Positions 9,181-18,035 of a stretch of 64,000 nucleotides of DNA are shown here, piece by piece. Numbering within the stretch: position 1 is the stretch's first letter; each line of letters opens with the position of its first letter. The DNA lies in contig CAYUSP010000001.1 of NCBI GenBank assembly GCA_964447405.1, positions 806,001-870,000 of the forward strand, read 5' to 3'. Position numbers and translations under genes: made by a program. Source of the DNA: JALNZF01 sp964447405 (GTDB lineage Bacteria; Nitrospirota; UBA9217). Under the pieces are notes generated by a model that was not told where the DNA came from, did not search any database, and saw only the letters and a program-made list of their open reading frames with translations.

Positions 9181-11765
9181 CTATCACCAATCTTCTCCGT
9201 CGTATCAGTGTGAAACATATCCTGCTCCAGAAAACACGTACGCTCATGGCGGTATTCGGCATCGCCCTTGGCGTGGCTTCGATGACCTCCATCGACATCG
9301 TCAACAGCAGCGTGATCCGCTCGTTCGAGGATTCCATAAACCGCATCACCGGACGGGCTGTTCTCCAGATCACTGGCGCGGAATCCGGTTTTCCCGAGGC
9401 CATGCTCGAACGGGTCCAGAATATTCCAGGTGTTGAATACGCTGTTCCGGTGATCGAAACAAACGCGAACCTTGCCACGGGCAGCGAACGCTCCTTCGTG
9501 GTGCTCGGCGTGGACGTGCTCCAGGATAACAAGGTCCGAGACTACAGCGTGACCGATGAAAGCTCTGACATACCGGACCCCCTGCTCTTTCTCGCGAAGC
9601 CCGACTCCATACTGCTGACGCGGGAGATGGCGAAGCGAGAGAATATCTCCATCGACCAGAAAATCCAGGTCCAGACCGTATTGGGTATCCGGACATTCAC
9701 AGTCCGCGGTTTGCTCGAACCCGACGGCCCTGCCAAGGCCCTGGGCGGCGATATTGCAATCATGGATGTCTATGCCGCGCAGATGGCCTTTGGTAAGGAT
9801 GCACGGATCGACCGGATCGATGTCAGTATCCTCCGCGGAGAAACGCTTGATTCGATAAAAGCCCGCATCCAATCCGCCCTGCCCGAAGGATACAACATCG
9901 ATACTCCGGCGGGCAGGTCTCGCCAGATCGAGAACCTGATGGCGAGGTTCCGCAAGAGCATGGATCTGATAAGCTTCATGGCGTTGTTCGTCGGCATGTA
10001 CCTTATCTACAACACCGTTTCCATCTCCGTGGTCCAGCGCCGCAGAGAGATCGGCATCCTTCGCGCGCTCGGCGCGACCCAGGGCCAGATCATCAGGCTC
10101 TTCCTTGCCGAGACCGTGGTTCTCTCTCTGCTGGCTTCGATCATTGGCGTGGGACTCGGACTGCTCTTTGCCGAACTCTCGGTAAGCACCGTTGCCCGGG
10201 CCGTCTCATCCGCGTACGGCCGATCGCAGGTAACGGAACTGGCATACTCATGGTTCAGCATGCTGAAGAACATCAGCATCGGCATAATAGCCAGCATCGC
10301 AGCGGCCGCGTTTCCCGCGCGATCGAGCACACAGGTGGCGCCGGTCTCCGCGATACGCTCCGCGGCATATACCGTGAACAACGGCCTGCTGAACAGGGCG
10401 CAGAAGATCTTCTCCGCTTTATTCGTTGCGCTCTCCGGTATCATCATCCTGACATACAAACTTGTGGGGGTCAACTCCCCTCTCCGGAGCTCCTCCACGA
10501 CCACCCTGGCCATGATTTTTCTCCTGCTCGGCATCTCGCTGGCGACTCCGTTGTTCCTCAAGTGGTTCATTCGCTTATACCGCGCTCTTCTGGCCCCGCA
10601 TCTCGGCGCAGGAGGCAGGCTGGCTGGATTGAACCTGGAGAAGAACCTAACGAGGAATGCGGTGGCCGTGGCAGCCGTATTTTTCAGCATCTCGCTCTCC
10701 GTGAGCTCGGCGAGCATGATGAACAGTTTCAGCAGGGGAATCCTGGGCTATATCGACTCCGTTGACAACAGCGATATCGTGATAACCTCGGGCCATCCCC
10801 TGGCTTCCGCAGGCGCGCAGACCATCCCAATGCCGCTCACTATGCTCAAGGAACTTCTGGCCATCCCCGGGGTGCGGGCCGTGGACCCGTTCCGCAAGCT
10901 GTTCCTGAACATCTCGGGAAAAAGGGTACTGTTGGAAGTGATCGATGTCGTCACCTGGCCGCAGAACAATACCAGCACCTTCATCGAGGGAAGCATGCAG
11001 GATGTCATACAGGCGCGCGGGAAGGACGAGATCTCGATCAACGAGACCATTGCAACCCGCATGGGGCTGAAGCGGGGCGATACGATGGTGCTTCCCACGC
11101 CGATCGGCCCGAAACCCTTCAGGGTGGCCGCGGTCGGTGTCAGTTATGCCTCGGATTCAGGTGTGATCTTCATGGACATGCCGACGTACGAACAGTATTG
11201 GAACGACCATGTAGCGGACATGTACTCGGTGTACGTAACAAAGGGGCAGGACATCCCTGCCGTGCGCGATGCCATCCAGAATAAATACCGGAACAGCAGA
11301 AAGATGTTCGTACTGCCCGCGCTGGAGTTCAGGAACGAGATCAAGAAGCTAATGGGACAGTCGTTCGTGATGAATGACGCGGTGAACATCCTGACCCTCC
11401 TGATCGCCGGGTTCGGCATCATCGTGACGCTGCTCGCTTCCGTGCTCGAACGCACACGCGAGATCGGCATTCTGCGGTCCATCGGGATGATGCGAGGACA
11501 GGTCTCAGGCGTCGTGCTGATCGAGTCCGCGCTTATCGGTGCGGCCGGCGGCCTGCTCGGCATCGGCGCGGGCGTGCTGACCGGCTGGATCAACCTCGAA
11601 GGATTCTTCCGCATCGATTTCGGTGCGAGCTTGGCTTACTACATTCATTATCCTTCGATCGGTTCGGCATTTCTATTCGCGATCGGGCTATCCATTATTG
11701 CGGGGCTCTATCCTGCCCAACGGGCGGCAAAGACCAATATTACGGAGGCGCTTTCCTATGAATAA
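9177..11765 (+). CDS. ABC transporter permease, FtsX/LolC-like, 862 aa (paralog 2)
   Basis: The domain plan is the same as in the permease at 2951-5542: a helix at about 22-42, a periplasmic domain, three helices with QRRREIGILRALGATQGQI, a second periplasmic domain, and a C-terminal three-helix FtsX domain with TREIGILRSIGMMRGQV. The two proteins align from end to end without large gaps (for example both have RSFEDSIN, GRAVLQ and PGVEYAVPVI near the N-terminus), so they arose by duplication. It overlaps the ATPase gene by 4 bp and is followed by a LolA-like gene. That arrangement suggests export or trafficking of a lipid or lipoprotein across the periplasm. Confidence 0.88.
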   Translation: MTITNLLRRISVKHILLQKTRTLMAVFGIALGVASMTSIDIVNSSVIRSFEDSINRITGRAVLQITGAESGFPEAMLERVQNIPGVEYAVPVIETNANLATGSERSFVVLGVDVLQDNKVRDYSVTDESSDIPDPLLFLAKPDSILLTREMAKRENISIDQKIQVQTVLGIRTFTVRGLLEPDGPAKALGGDIAIMDVYAAQMAFGKDARIDRIDVSILRGETLDSIKARIQSALPEGYNIDTPAGRSRQIENLMARFRKSMDLISFMALFVGMYLIYNTVSISVVQRRREIGILRALGATQGQIIRLFLAETVVLSLLASIIGVGLGLLFAELSVSTVARAVSSAYGRSQVTELAYSWFSMLKNISIGIIASIAAAAFPARSSTQVAPVSAIRSAAYTVNNGLLNRAQKIFSALFVALSGIIILTYKLVGVNSPLRSSSTTTLAMIFLLLGISLATPLFLKWFIRLYRALLAPHLGAGGRLAGLNLEKNLTRNAVAVAAVFFSISLSVSSASMMNSFSRGILGYIDSVDNSDIVITSGHPLASAGAQTIPMPLTMLKELLAIPGVRAVDPFRKLFLNISGKRVLLEVIDVVTWPQNNTSTFIEGSMQDVIQARGKDEISINETIATRMGLKRGDTMVLPTPIGPKPFRVAAVGVSYASDSGVIFMDMPTYEQYWNDHVADMYSVYVTKGQDIPAVRDAIQNKYRNSRKMFVLPALEFRNEIKKLMGQSFVMNDAVNILTLLIAGFGIIVTLLASVLERTREIGILRSIGMMRGQVSGVVLIESALIGAAGGLLGIGAGVLTGWINLEGFFRIDFGASLAYYIHYPSIGSAFLFAIGLSIIAGLYPAQRAAKTNITEALSYE

Positions 11766-11768
11766 CTT

Positions 11769-11796
11769 GCGGAGTGTGAATTGCGGAGTGCGGAAT
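11769..11796. repeat. Heptamer array (GCGGAGT type), four units
   Basis: GCGGAGT, GTGAATT, GCGGAGT, GCGGAAT: four 7-bp units beginning 3 bp after the stop of the second permease. It belongs to the heptanucleotide family described for the rest of the window. Confidence 0.75.
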
Positions 11797-11816
11797 AAAA
11801 TGCGAAAGGTACGTTG

Positions 11817-11885
11817 CAGCCACAGAGTCACAGAGAACACAGAGGGAACCTCCTTCTTGCCTTTCTCTGCGTCCTCTGCGGTGAA
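11817..11885. repeat. Inverted pair of CACAGAG(N) arrays, right arm running into a gene start
   Basis: CACAGAGTCACAGAGAACAC (period 8) at about 11820-11840 faces TCTCTGCGTCCTCTGCGGTG at about 11864-11883, an imperfect inverted repeat. The right arm ends in GTGAAAAAG. That GTG (11881) is in frame with the LolA-like gene and stands exactly before its signal peptide, so the repeat may supply the start codon. Confidence 0.7.
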
Positions 11886-12651
11886 AAAGTTGTGTCTTTT
11901 CTTTATCTCCCTGTTTCTAATGATGACTTCTCAAACGCTCGCAATGAACGGGCGCGAGGTCTATGAAAAAGTCCATGATGTAAGTGTCAAAGCCCTGGAC
12001 CATAAGATCGAAATGACCATGGTCCTGTTCGATAAGGGCGGCGGCAAACGCACCCGATCGCTTACGTCATACAGCAAAAAAGCCGACCCTGAAGCGTACA
12101 AGGCGCTTGCGGTCTTCAACAGCCCGCCTGACCTCAAGAATGTGGGTTTCCTGGTGCACGCGCATACATTTTCCAATCGTGATCTTTGGGCCTATTTCCC
12201 AGAATACAAACGCGTACGGCGCATCGCCACGAGCTCTCAGGACGATTCGTTCTTCGGCTCCGATCTTTCGTATGACGACTTTACCGGGCCTTCCAATCTC
12301 GATGATTTCAAGTTCAGCATAGAGAAAGAGGAGAGTATAGACGGCAAGGCATGCTATGTTGTCGAAGTGACTCCGAAAACACACCGCAAGTACACAAAAT
12401 ACATGGCATGGGTGGCAAAGGACCTCTGGATCCAGCTCAAGATCGAATACTATCAGGACAAGGACATCTACCGTTCAGGGACATTCAAAGACATCAGGAT
12501 CATTGATGGGATCCCTACCCCTTTCCGAAGCGAGATGGAGAACCGAAAGACGAACCACCGGACAGAACTGACCATCGACAGCGTGAAATATCATACACAG
12601 TTCAGCGACGATCTGTTCACCCAGCGGTCGCTGGAGCGGGCGGGGAAATAA
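11881..12651 (+). CDS. Outer-membrane lipoprotein-sorting-like protein (LolA-like, PF17131 type)
   Basis: An exported LolA-like protein. From the chosen GTG it begins VKKLCLFFISLFLMMTSQTLA, a textbook signal peptide with cleavage before MNGREV, giving 256 residues. The mature protein has the family blocks DLKNVGFLV, DLWAYFPEYKRVRRI and SFFGSDLSYDDF. This half-barrel family is usually encoded beside RND or FtsX-type exporters and is thought to shuttle lipid-like cargo across the periplasm. The frame stays open upstream: ATG at 11758 overlaps the permease stop (ATGAATAA) and has GGAG 10 bases before it, so a 297-residue form with a repeat-derived N-terminus is possible. The start is uncertain. 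Confidence 0.78.
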   Translation: MKKLCLFFISLFLMMTSQTLAMNGREVYEKVHDVSVKALDHKIEMTMVLFDKGGGKRTRSLTSYSKKADPEAYKALAVFNSPPDLKNVGFLVHAHTFSNRDLWAYFPEYKRVRRIATSSQDDSFFGSDLSYDDFTGPSNLDDFKFSIEKEESIDGKACYVVEVTPKTHRKYTKYMAWVAKDLWIQLKIEYYQDKDIYRSGTFKDIRIIDGIPTPFRSEMENRKTNHRTELTIDSVKYHTQFSDDLFTQRSLERAGK

Positions 12652-12654
12652 GGC

Positions 12655-12686
12655 AATTACGAATTCAGAATTAGGAATTATTAATT
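12655..12686. repeat. AT-rich heptamer array (AATTNNN), four and a half units
   Basis: AATTACG, AATTCAG, AATTAGG, AATTATT, AATT at period 7, starting 3 bp after the LolA-like stop. It is the same architecture as the GC-rich heptamer arrays but with another core sequence. Confidence 0.7.
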
Positions 12687-12696
12687 GGGTGCCTGC

Positions 12697-13110
12697 ATGT
12701 TGCCACACAATCATTTCCTGATCGCGGGTCTTTCCATTACTCCGGTTGCGCTGGCCTTGTATCCGGACAAGTCACTTCAGAACATAGGCGAATGGGTCGT
12801 CATCGGTGGATTTATGTCTGCCGCAATCGACATGGATATCATTACGCTCGTATGGCTGAAGTCGCGGAAGGAACAGCGGCTGCGGCTTTTCAGAAATCCG
12901 CTCGAAATCTACCGTCAGTTCAAGCTCTTCATGGACACGATCACCGAAACCGGCGTGCTGCGGACAGGGCTCAAAACGCACCTTCTGATTTCCGCGGCAA
13001 TCCTTCAGCTGTGCTGGTATGGCGCTCCGGCCTATTTTGTCCCCATAGCCATTGCGGTCATGTCACATATCCTGAGCGATATTCCAAATCTCAGGAGGCT
13101 TACAGCATGA
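12697..13110 (+). CDS. Conserved hypothetical membrane protein
   Basis: A 137-residue protein with an N-terminal MLPHNHFLIAGLSITPVALAL segment, a second hydrophobic segment with AAIDMD at about residue 40, and two C-terminal helices ending SHILSDIPNLRR. Conserved-looking His and Asp residues at helix ends loosely recall the YdjM-type membrane-bound hydrolase topology, but I cannot confirm that. The ATG at 12697 is preferred over the in-frame TTG at 12685. Its TGA overlaps the ATG of the next gene (ATGA), so it is translationally coupled to the methyltransferase. Confidence 0.6.
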   Translation: MLPHNHFLIAGLSITPVALALYPDKSLQNIGEWVVIGGFMSAAIDMDIITLVWLKSRKEQRLRLFRNPLEIYRQFKLFMDTITETGVLRTGLKTHLLISAAILQLCWYGAPAYFVPIAIAVMSHILSDIPNLRRLTA

Positions 13111-13793
13111 CCATGCCGACGACCGTCCGAAAGGACATTCCGGTTACCAAAGAAGCGGCCGCCGGCGCTGCGATATATTCCAATTTCCTGCTGTCATTCT
13201 ACGACGTGGAAGTCCTGATGTTCGAAATGAATTGCATTTTCAAATGCTCACCACGCAAGATACTGGACCTTTATAATGAGCATGTCTCGGACAAGCATCT
13301 GGATGTGGGGGTCGGCACTGGCTATTTTCTGGACAAGTGCCAATTTCCGGTCGAACATCCGGTCGTGCACCTTATGGACCTGAACCCGAACTCCTTGAGA
13401 AAGACCTCGGACAGGATCAGGAGGTACCATCCCGTCAGCCATCACTGGAATGTGCTGGAACCGGTCAGGGAAGACCTGCCGCGCTTCAATTCGATCGGCG
13501 CTGCGAATTTCCTGCATTGCCTTCCGGGAACCATGTTGAGCAAGGAGATCATTTTCAGGAACCTCAACCGCTTCCTGAATAAAGGCGGCGTTTTTTTCGG
13601 CGCGACCGTGCTTGGCCATGGCGTCAACGCTGGATTGCTGTACAGAATCGCCAACCCAATTTACAATAGGGCATCAGTTTTCAGCAATTTGAACGATAAC
13701 GCTGCAGATCTTGAAAAGATACTATCGATGAATTTCAGTTCCTATTCCGTGGATATTGTCGGCAGCTATGCCTTTTTTGTTGGTCAAGTTTGA
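13107..13793 (+). CDS. Class I SAM-dependent methyltransferase
   Basis: A 228-residue methyltransferase with motif I HLDVGVGTGYFLDKC at about residues 68-82, an acidic motif II HLMDLNP at about 93-99 and motif IV NSIGAANFLHCLPG at about 130-143. The Rossmann fold is complete; no substrate-binding extension identifies the target. The start overlaps the preceding gene by 4 bp and has AGGAGG nine bases upstream. Similar small methyltransferases act on lipids or small molecules, but the substrate here is unknown. Confidence 0.8.
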   Translation: MTMPTTVRKDIPVTKEAAAGAAIYSNFLLSFYDVEVLMFEMNCIFKCSPRKILDLYNEHVSDKHLDVGVGTGYFLDKCQFPVEHPVVHLMDLNPNSLRKTSDRIRRYHPVSHHWNVLEPVREDLPRFNSIGAANFLHCLPGTMLSKEIIFRNLNRFLNKGGVFFGATVLGHGVNAGLLYRIANPIYNRASVFSNLNDNAADLEKILSMNFSSYSVDIVGSYAFFVGQV

Positions 13794-13817
13794 CTCACAG
13801 CGTACCTATCATCTGCC

Positions 13818-13845
13818 TTGCCTGAAATGGTTATTCTGATATAAT
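13818..13845 (+). promoter_or_regulatory. Candidate promoter of the exbB-tonB operon
   Basis: TTGCCT (13818-13823), a 16-bp spacer and a perfect TATAAT (13840-13845), about 54 bp before exbB. It lies in the only gap of any size before the operon. No Fur-box-like palindrome is obvious. Confidence 0.55.
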
Positions 13846-13898
13846 ACCGTTTCAATAAACACAATCAGCATCGTTTACATAAAGAAAGAGGAACCTCC

Positions 13899-14519
13899 AT
13901 GCCTGTCTGGATCATCGCAGTTCAATGGCTCTCCCGCTCTGTACTCGTATTCCTGTTTATTCTCTCGATCTGGTCCGTAGCAACCATGATACACTGCAAA
14001 CGACAACTGCGGGCCGCAGATCGCTCTCCCCGGGAAAAGGACGATGAGCTTGCAAAAGCTGCCAAGTGGATCGAATCGCGCCAAACGGATCTTCTGACGG
14101 ATTGGGCATCTCATTCTAAGACCCTTCACGCGGGCACTGCTCGTGCCATTCTGCAAACATCGTCCGCTGACCCGCTGGCCATCGACCGCGCGGTCAGAAG
14201 CCATTTGAGCCTGGAGCGCTCCCGCCTGGAGCAAGGACTCACCATCCTCGCCACGCTCGGTTCGAACGCCCCATTCATCGGCCTCTTCGGCACCGTACTG
14301 GGAGTTATTCAGGCGTTCGGCGCACTTGGCGTTAAACAGACGAATGCATCCGATATCATGGTCGGCATCTCCGAGGCATTGATAGCCACCGCAGTAGGGC
14401 TTTTTGTCGCCATTCCGGCTGTTGTCGCTTACAATATATTTTCCCGCAAGCTCAAGGACCTGCTTGTTCGGTCTGAAGCGCTTAAGGATCTCTATCTCTC
14501 AAAGGTCCGGGGGGGCTAA
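13899..14519 (+). CDS. exbB: MotA/TolQ/ExbB proton channel family protein
   Basis: A 206-residue inner-membrane protein with an N-terminal helix (about 8-28), a cytoplasmic segment, and two further helices at about 115-140 and 155-185. The hallmark is LGSNAPFIGLFGTVLGVIQAF, followed by GISEALIATAVGLFVAIPAVVAYN, which carries the channel-lining Thr. With ExbD it forms the proton-driven stator that powers TonB. exbD starts 3 bp after the stop, and the order exbB-exbD-tonB-receptor makes this a dedicated uptake locus rather than the Tol-Pal system. Confidence 0.9.
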   Translation: MPVWIIAVQWLSRSVLVFLFILSIWSVATMIHCKRQLRAADRSPREKDDELAKAAKWIESRQTDLLTDWASHSKTLHAGTARAILQTSSADPLAIDRAVRSHLSLERSRLEQGLTILATLGSNAPFIGLFGTVLGVIQAFGALGVKQTNASDIMVGISEALIATAVGLFVAIPAVVAYNIFSRKLKDLLVRSEALKDLYLSKVRGG

Positions 14520-14521
14520 CC

Positions 14522-14941
14522 ATGGCAAGCGACCCATTTTCCTCGAACTCGGAAGAAGACAACGGCCCCATCTCGGCGATCAATGTTACTCCCTTTGTGG
14601 ATGTGGTCCTTGTGCTGCTGGTCATTTTCATGGTTACGGCCCCGATGCTGATGCAGGACAGCATCGGCATCAAACTGCCCAAAGCCTCGAGCGCGGACAA
14701 GAAGGTCACTTCAAAACTGGGTGTGGCCATCACCCGCCAGGGGCAGTTCCTGCTGAACGGAGAACCAGTGTCACCGGAAACGATTACCACGCGGGTCAAA
14801 CAGGCGCTGGCATCCGACCCCGAGACGCAGGCACTCATCAGTGCTGACGCTGAAGCACGGCATGGCGATGTGGTGCGGGCCATTGATCTCATTAAATCAG
14901 CGGGGATGAACCATTTTGCAATACAGATTGACAGACAATGA
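14522..14941 (+). CDS. exbD: Biopolymer transport protein ExbD/TolR
   Basis: A 139-residue protein with a short cytoplasmic N-terminus, one transmembrane helix at about 22-44 that includes the proton-carrying Asp (VTPFVDVVLVLLVIFMVTAP), and a periplasmic domain (about 60-139) with GVAITRQGQFLLNGEPV. It partners ExbB. Its 3' end overlaps the tonB reading frame by 26 bp, which implies tight coupling. Confidence 0.9.
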   Translation: MASDPFSSNSEEDNGPISAINVTPFVDVVLVLLVIFMVTAPMLMQDSIGIKLPKASSADKKVTSKLGVAITRQGQFLLNGEPVSPETITTRVKQALASDPETQALISADAEARHGDVVRAIDLIKSAGMNHFAIQIDRQ

Positions 14942-15575
14942 CCCTGCATCCTTGGCAGGTCCCTGGGCCATATCATCAGCGCTGCATGGATTTCTGTTTG
15001 GCGCCGTTGTTCTCCTATTGTTTCTTTCCCGGCACATCCAGCCTGTAGAGGTCGACATCAGGATACTGGAATCGCCGAAAGCAGCCGAGCAACCGGCCCC
15101 TATTCCCGCTTTGCGCGCACAGCAGCCACTGAAACGCGAAGTAGTGCATGAAGTATTCGGCATCAGTCCAAAAGCGATCACCACCGAGACAACTGATGGT
15201 GAAGTCGTAAAAACCGGCAACACCGTTGCCAAGGCCCCGGACCAGGAAATACTGAAACCCGGTGACCCCGATGCACTCCCTATTCCAAGCGAAGAATATC
15301 TTGTCACGAACATGCCCGCGCTCAAATCCGAGGTCCGCGTCCCCTATCCTCCGGCATCCCGCAAACAGGGAATCCAGGGTGCTGTGGTGATGGACCTGCT
15401 GATCGACGCAACCGGTACAGTTAGGGACGTGAACCTTGTCGAAGGTCCTAATGAGGAGCTGTCAAATGCCGCGATGAAGGCTGCAAGAGCGTTCCAGTTC
15501 ACTCCGGCACTGATCAGGGAAACGCCGGTTGCTATCAAAATACGCTATATCTACCGCTTTGTGCTGGAGCGGTGA
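14916..15575 (+). CDS. tonB: Energy transducer TonB
   Basis: A 219-residue TonB-family protein: cytoplasmic N-terminus, one anchor helix at about 17-40 (SSALHGFLFGAVVLLLFLS, with the conserved Ser and His), a proline-containing spacer, and a C-terminal TonB domain at about 140-219 (VPYPPASRKQGIQGAVVMDL, then AARAFQFTPA). The best start is a TTG at 14916, inside exbD, because no ATG lies upstream of the anchor in this frame. It transmits proton-motive energy from ExbBD to the receptor encoded next. Confidence 0.88.
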   Translation: MQYRLTDNDPASLAGPWAISSALHGFLFGAVVLLLFLSRHIQPVEVDIRILESPKAAEQPAPIPALRAQQPLKREVVHEVFGISPKAITTETTDGEVVKTGNTVAKAPDQEILKPGDPDALPIPSEEYLVTNMPALKSEVRVPYPPASRKQGIQGAVVMDLLIDATGTVRDVNLVEGPNEELSNAAMKAARAFQFTPALIRETPVAIKIRYIYRFVLER

Positions 15576-15590
15576 CAGGATCGTCAAATC

Positions 15591-18035
15591 ATGATGCTGA
15601 ATCAAATATCTATCATAGTGACAATGCTTTGTTATCTGACCTGCGGATCATCCTTTGCCGCGGAACTCATTGTCAATGCCACGACGACTGCTGGTACGGT
15701 AACTGCTGCATCACCAGACACGATACTTGTACCTGTTATTATCGCACCAACGACTACTGTTACCACGACCGCGGCAGCAACGGAAATATCCGCAGCTCCG
15801 GTCATTACCGCACCCTCTCTCGTCAAGATCGAGGGCAGGCTCTTCGAGCGCGGCACGAAGAAGCCGCTTCCCCAGGTAAATATCTATTGTTTCGCAGCTA
15901 CCAATCCGGACAAACCTGTAAAGACTACTACCGACAAAGCGGGAAGATTCATCGTTGAAGTTGCCGAAGGGAAGCACAAGTGGGTTCTGTCCGTATCGGG
16001 CTACAAGCGCCTGGAACTTCAGGATGAGCAATCAGCCGACAAGGCATCCAATATCCGCGTCTTCTATCTGGAGAAAACTTCCTACTTGACGACCTATGAA
16101 ACAACCGTCTACGGCCAGACCGAAAAACGGGATGACAAAACAAAATCCCTCACCCAGGAACAATTCTCCACCGTGCCCGGAGCGGGCGGCGACCCGGTCA
16201 AGGCGGTCCAAAACCTCCCGGGCGTGAACCGCCCGAAATCATTCGGGTCCCAGGTGATAATCGAAGGGTCGTCGCCATTTGACACACGTTATTTGATCGA
16301 CCAGCAGAATGTTCCTATCATATTTCATTTCGGCGGGCTCTCGTCCGTGGTCCTGCCCGAAGCCATCGACCATGTGGACTACCTGTCCGCGGGCTTCGGC
16401 CCGGAATACGGCCAGACCACAGCCGGACTGGTGAATCTCGCGGTGAGGGACCCGAAGACTGACCGGAAGCATGGCTTTGCTTTTGCGGACCTCCAGAACG
16501 CGGGCGGCATGGTCGAAGGACCGATCGACGACCACTCGTCCTATCTGGTCGGTATGCGCCAAAGTTATATCGGCTACGTACTGCGCGAAGTTATCCTTCG
16601 AGGAGACCAGAACGACAATAAGAATTTTGAACTGACCGCTGTGCCTGAATACCGCGACCTGGTCGTGAACTACAAGAACACACTCTCTCCCGAAGACAGC
16701 GTGAGGATTGTGACTATCGGATCCCAGGATACGTTCGCGTTCCTGCTCAAGCAACCCGCGGACGAGGACCCGAGCATCCGAGGAAGATTCAAACTCGATA
16801 CAAGGTTCTTCCGCGTCATCCCTGAGTGGACCCGCCAGGTGGACCCGGACACGATCGTGCGCGTAAGCATGGGCGGTGGAAGAGATCAGGTTCTGTTCGA
16901 TATCGGTGACCGGTATTTTCACCTGGCCCAGACAGCGGTTACCGGCCGGGCCGAGTTCGAGAATCAGGTCAATGCATCCTGGAAAAGCATTGCAGGTTTT
17001 GATATGCAGCGCTACATCACGACCCAGAGCTTCCAGTTCCCCATTGTCTACGTCCAGGGTGGTATTGCGAGTACCTCTGCTGCTGGAGAGATGCAGACCG
17101 TATCGAGAAAGTACCAATCCGCTTCATACGGCCTCTATTGGAGGAATACTCTCCATGCACAGGACTCGCGCTGGACATACCAGCCAGGTCTGCGAATAAG
17201 CTATTTCAACCAGACGGACGAGAAATTCCTCGAACCCCGGGCTGGCGTGAAGTATGCGCTGGACCAGGGATGGACTCTCAGGACGACTGGCGGTCTGTAT
17301 AATCAGCCGCCGCCCGTAGGCAACCTCGACAAGGGCTTCGGGAACCCTGAACTCAAATCACAGCGCGCGACGCACTATACATTCGGGCTGGAGAAGGACT
17401 TCCGGGACGGAGCAGCCACTGGCTGGTCCATTTCAAGCGACCTGTTCTCCAAGCGTCTCTGGAACATGCCTGTCCGCTCCACAAAAATGATAACGCCTTC
17501 ACAGCCGGAATACTTCAACAATTCCGGATACGGCAAGATTTATGGCTTTGAACTCATGGGCAAGTACCGGACCGACAACTGGCAGGGCTGGGTTTCGTAT
17601 ACATTGTCACGCAGTACACGAGGCGATGCTGAAACGCCGAATGGACTTTCCGAATACGACCAGACTCACTTGCTCACCATCGTCGGCGACCGGGAACTGG
17701 GGAACAACTGGAAAATCTCGACGCGCATTCGCTACGCTACGGGAAATCTCTACACACCGATCATCGGCAGCGTCCTCGATGTGGACAACGACGTATACAC
17801 ACCAACGCGCGGGCCGGTCTACTCTCAAAGACTTGGTGCGTTCTTCCAGGCTGATGTGCGGCTCGACAAAAAGTGGGTCTATGACACCTGGATCCTGACG
17901 GGGTATCTTGACATCCAGAATGTGACAAACCGGAAAAATCCCGAGCAGATCAACTATTCCTATGACTACCAGCAATCGGCAACCGTGACCGGTCTGCCGA
18001 TTTTCCCCATACTGGGAGTGAAGGCGGAATTCTGA
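15591..18035 (+). CDS. TonB-dependent outer-membrane receptor
   Basis: An 814-residue receptor. Residues 1-24 are a signal peptide (FAA cleavage). A Thr/Ala-rich linker follows (25-75), then a CarboxypepD_reg-like beta domain (about 78-160: VKIEGRLFERGTKKPLPQV). The plug domain is at about 190-290 (AVQNLPGVNRPKSFGSQVII and ILGV-type LIDQQNVPI), and a beta-barrel extends to the C-terminal phenylalanine (GVKAEF). It ends in the overlap TGATG with the lipoprotein gene. Barrel receptors with this extra N-terminal domain import siderophores, cobalamin, glycans or metals; nothing in the sequence fixes the ligand. Confidence 0.88.
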   Translation: MMLNQISIIVTMLCYLTCGSSFAAELIVNATTTAGTVTAASPDTILVPVIIAPTTTVTTTAAATEISAAPVITAPSLVKIEGRLFERGTKKPLPQVNIYCFAATNPDKPVKTTTDKAGRFIVEVAEGKHKWVLSVSGYKRLELQDEQSADKASNIRVFYLEKTSYLTTYETTVYGQTEKRDDKTKSLTQEQFSTVPGAGGDPVKAVQNLPGVNRPKSFGSQVIIEGSSPFDTRYLIDQQNVPIIFHFGGLSSVVLPEAIDHVDYLSAGFGPEYGQTTAGLVNLAVRDPKTDRKHGFAFADLQNAGGMVEGPIDDHSSYLVGMRQSYIGYVLREVILRGDQNDNKNFELTAVPEYRDLVVNYKNTLSPEDSVRIVTIGSQDTFAFLLKQPADEDPSIRGRFKLDTRFFRVIPEWTRQVDPDTIVRVSMGGGRDQVLFDIGDRYFHLAQTAVTGRAEFENQVNASWKSIAGFDMQRYITTQSFQFPIVYVQGGIASTSAAGEMQTVSRKYQSASYGLYWRNTLHAQDSRWTYQPGLRISYFNQTDEKFLEPRAGVKYALDQGWTLRTTGGLYNQPPPVGNLDKGFGNPELKSQRATHYTFGLEKDFRDGAATGWSISSDLFSKRLWNMPVRSTKMITPSQPEYFNNSGYGKIYGFELMGKYRTDNWQGWVSYTLSRSTRGDAETPNGLSEYDQTHLLTIVGDRELGNNWKISTRIRYATGNLYTPIIGSVLDVDNDVYTPTRGPVYSQRLGAFFQADVRLDKKWVYDTWILTGYLDIQNVTNRKNPEQINYSYDYQQSATVTGLPIFPILGVKAEF

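Noticed and set aside
9108..9872. Minus-strand open frame of 254 codons opposite the second permease
   Set aside because: The plus strand encodes the FtsX permease with clear signatures; the antisense frame is a compositional shadow.
11623..11880. Long N-terminal extension of the LolA-like protein inside the permease gene
   Set aside because: The first 135 bp lie within well-supported permease coding sequence and the extension would precede a clear signal peptide.
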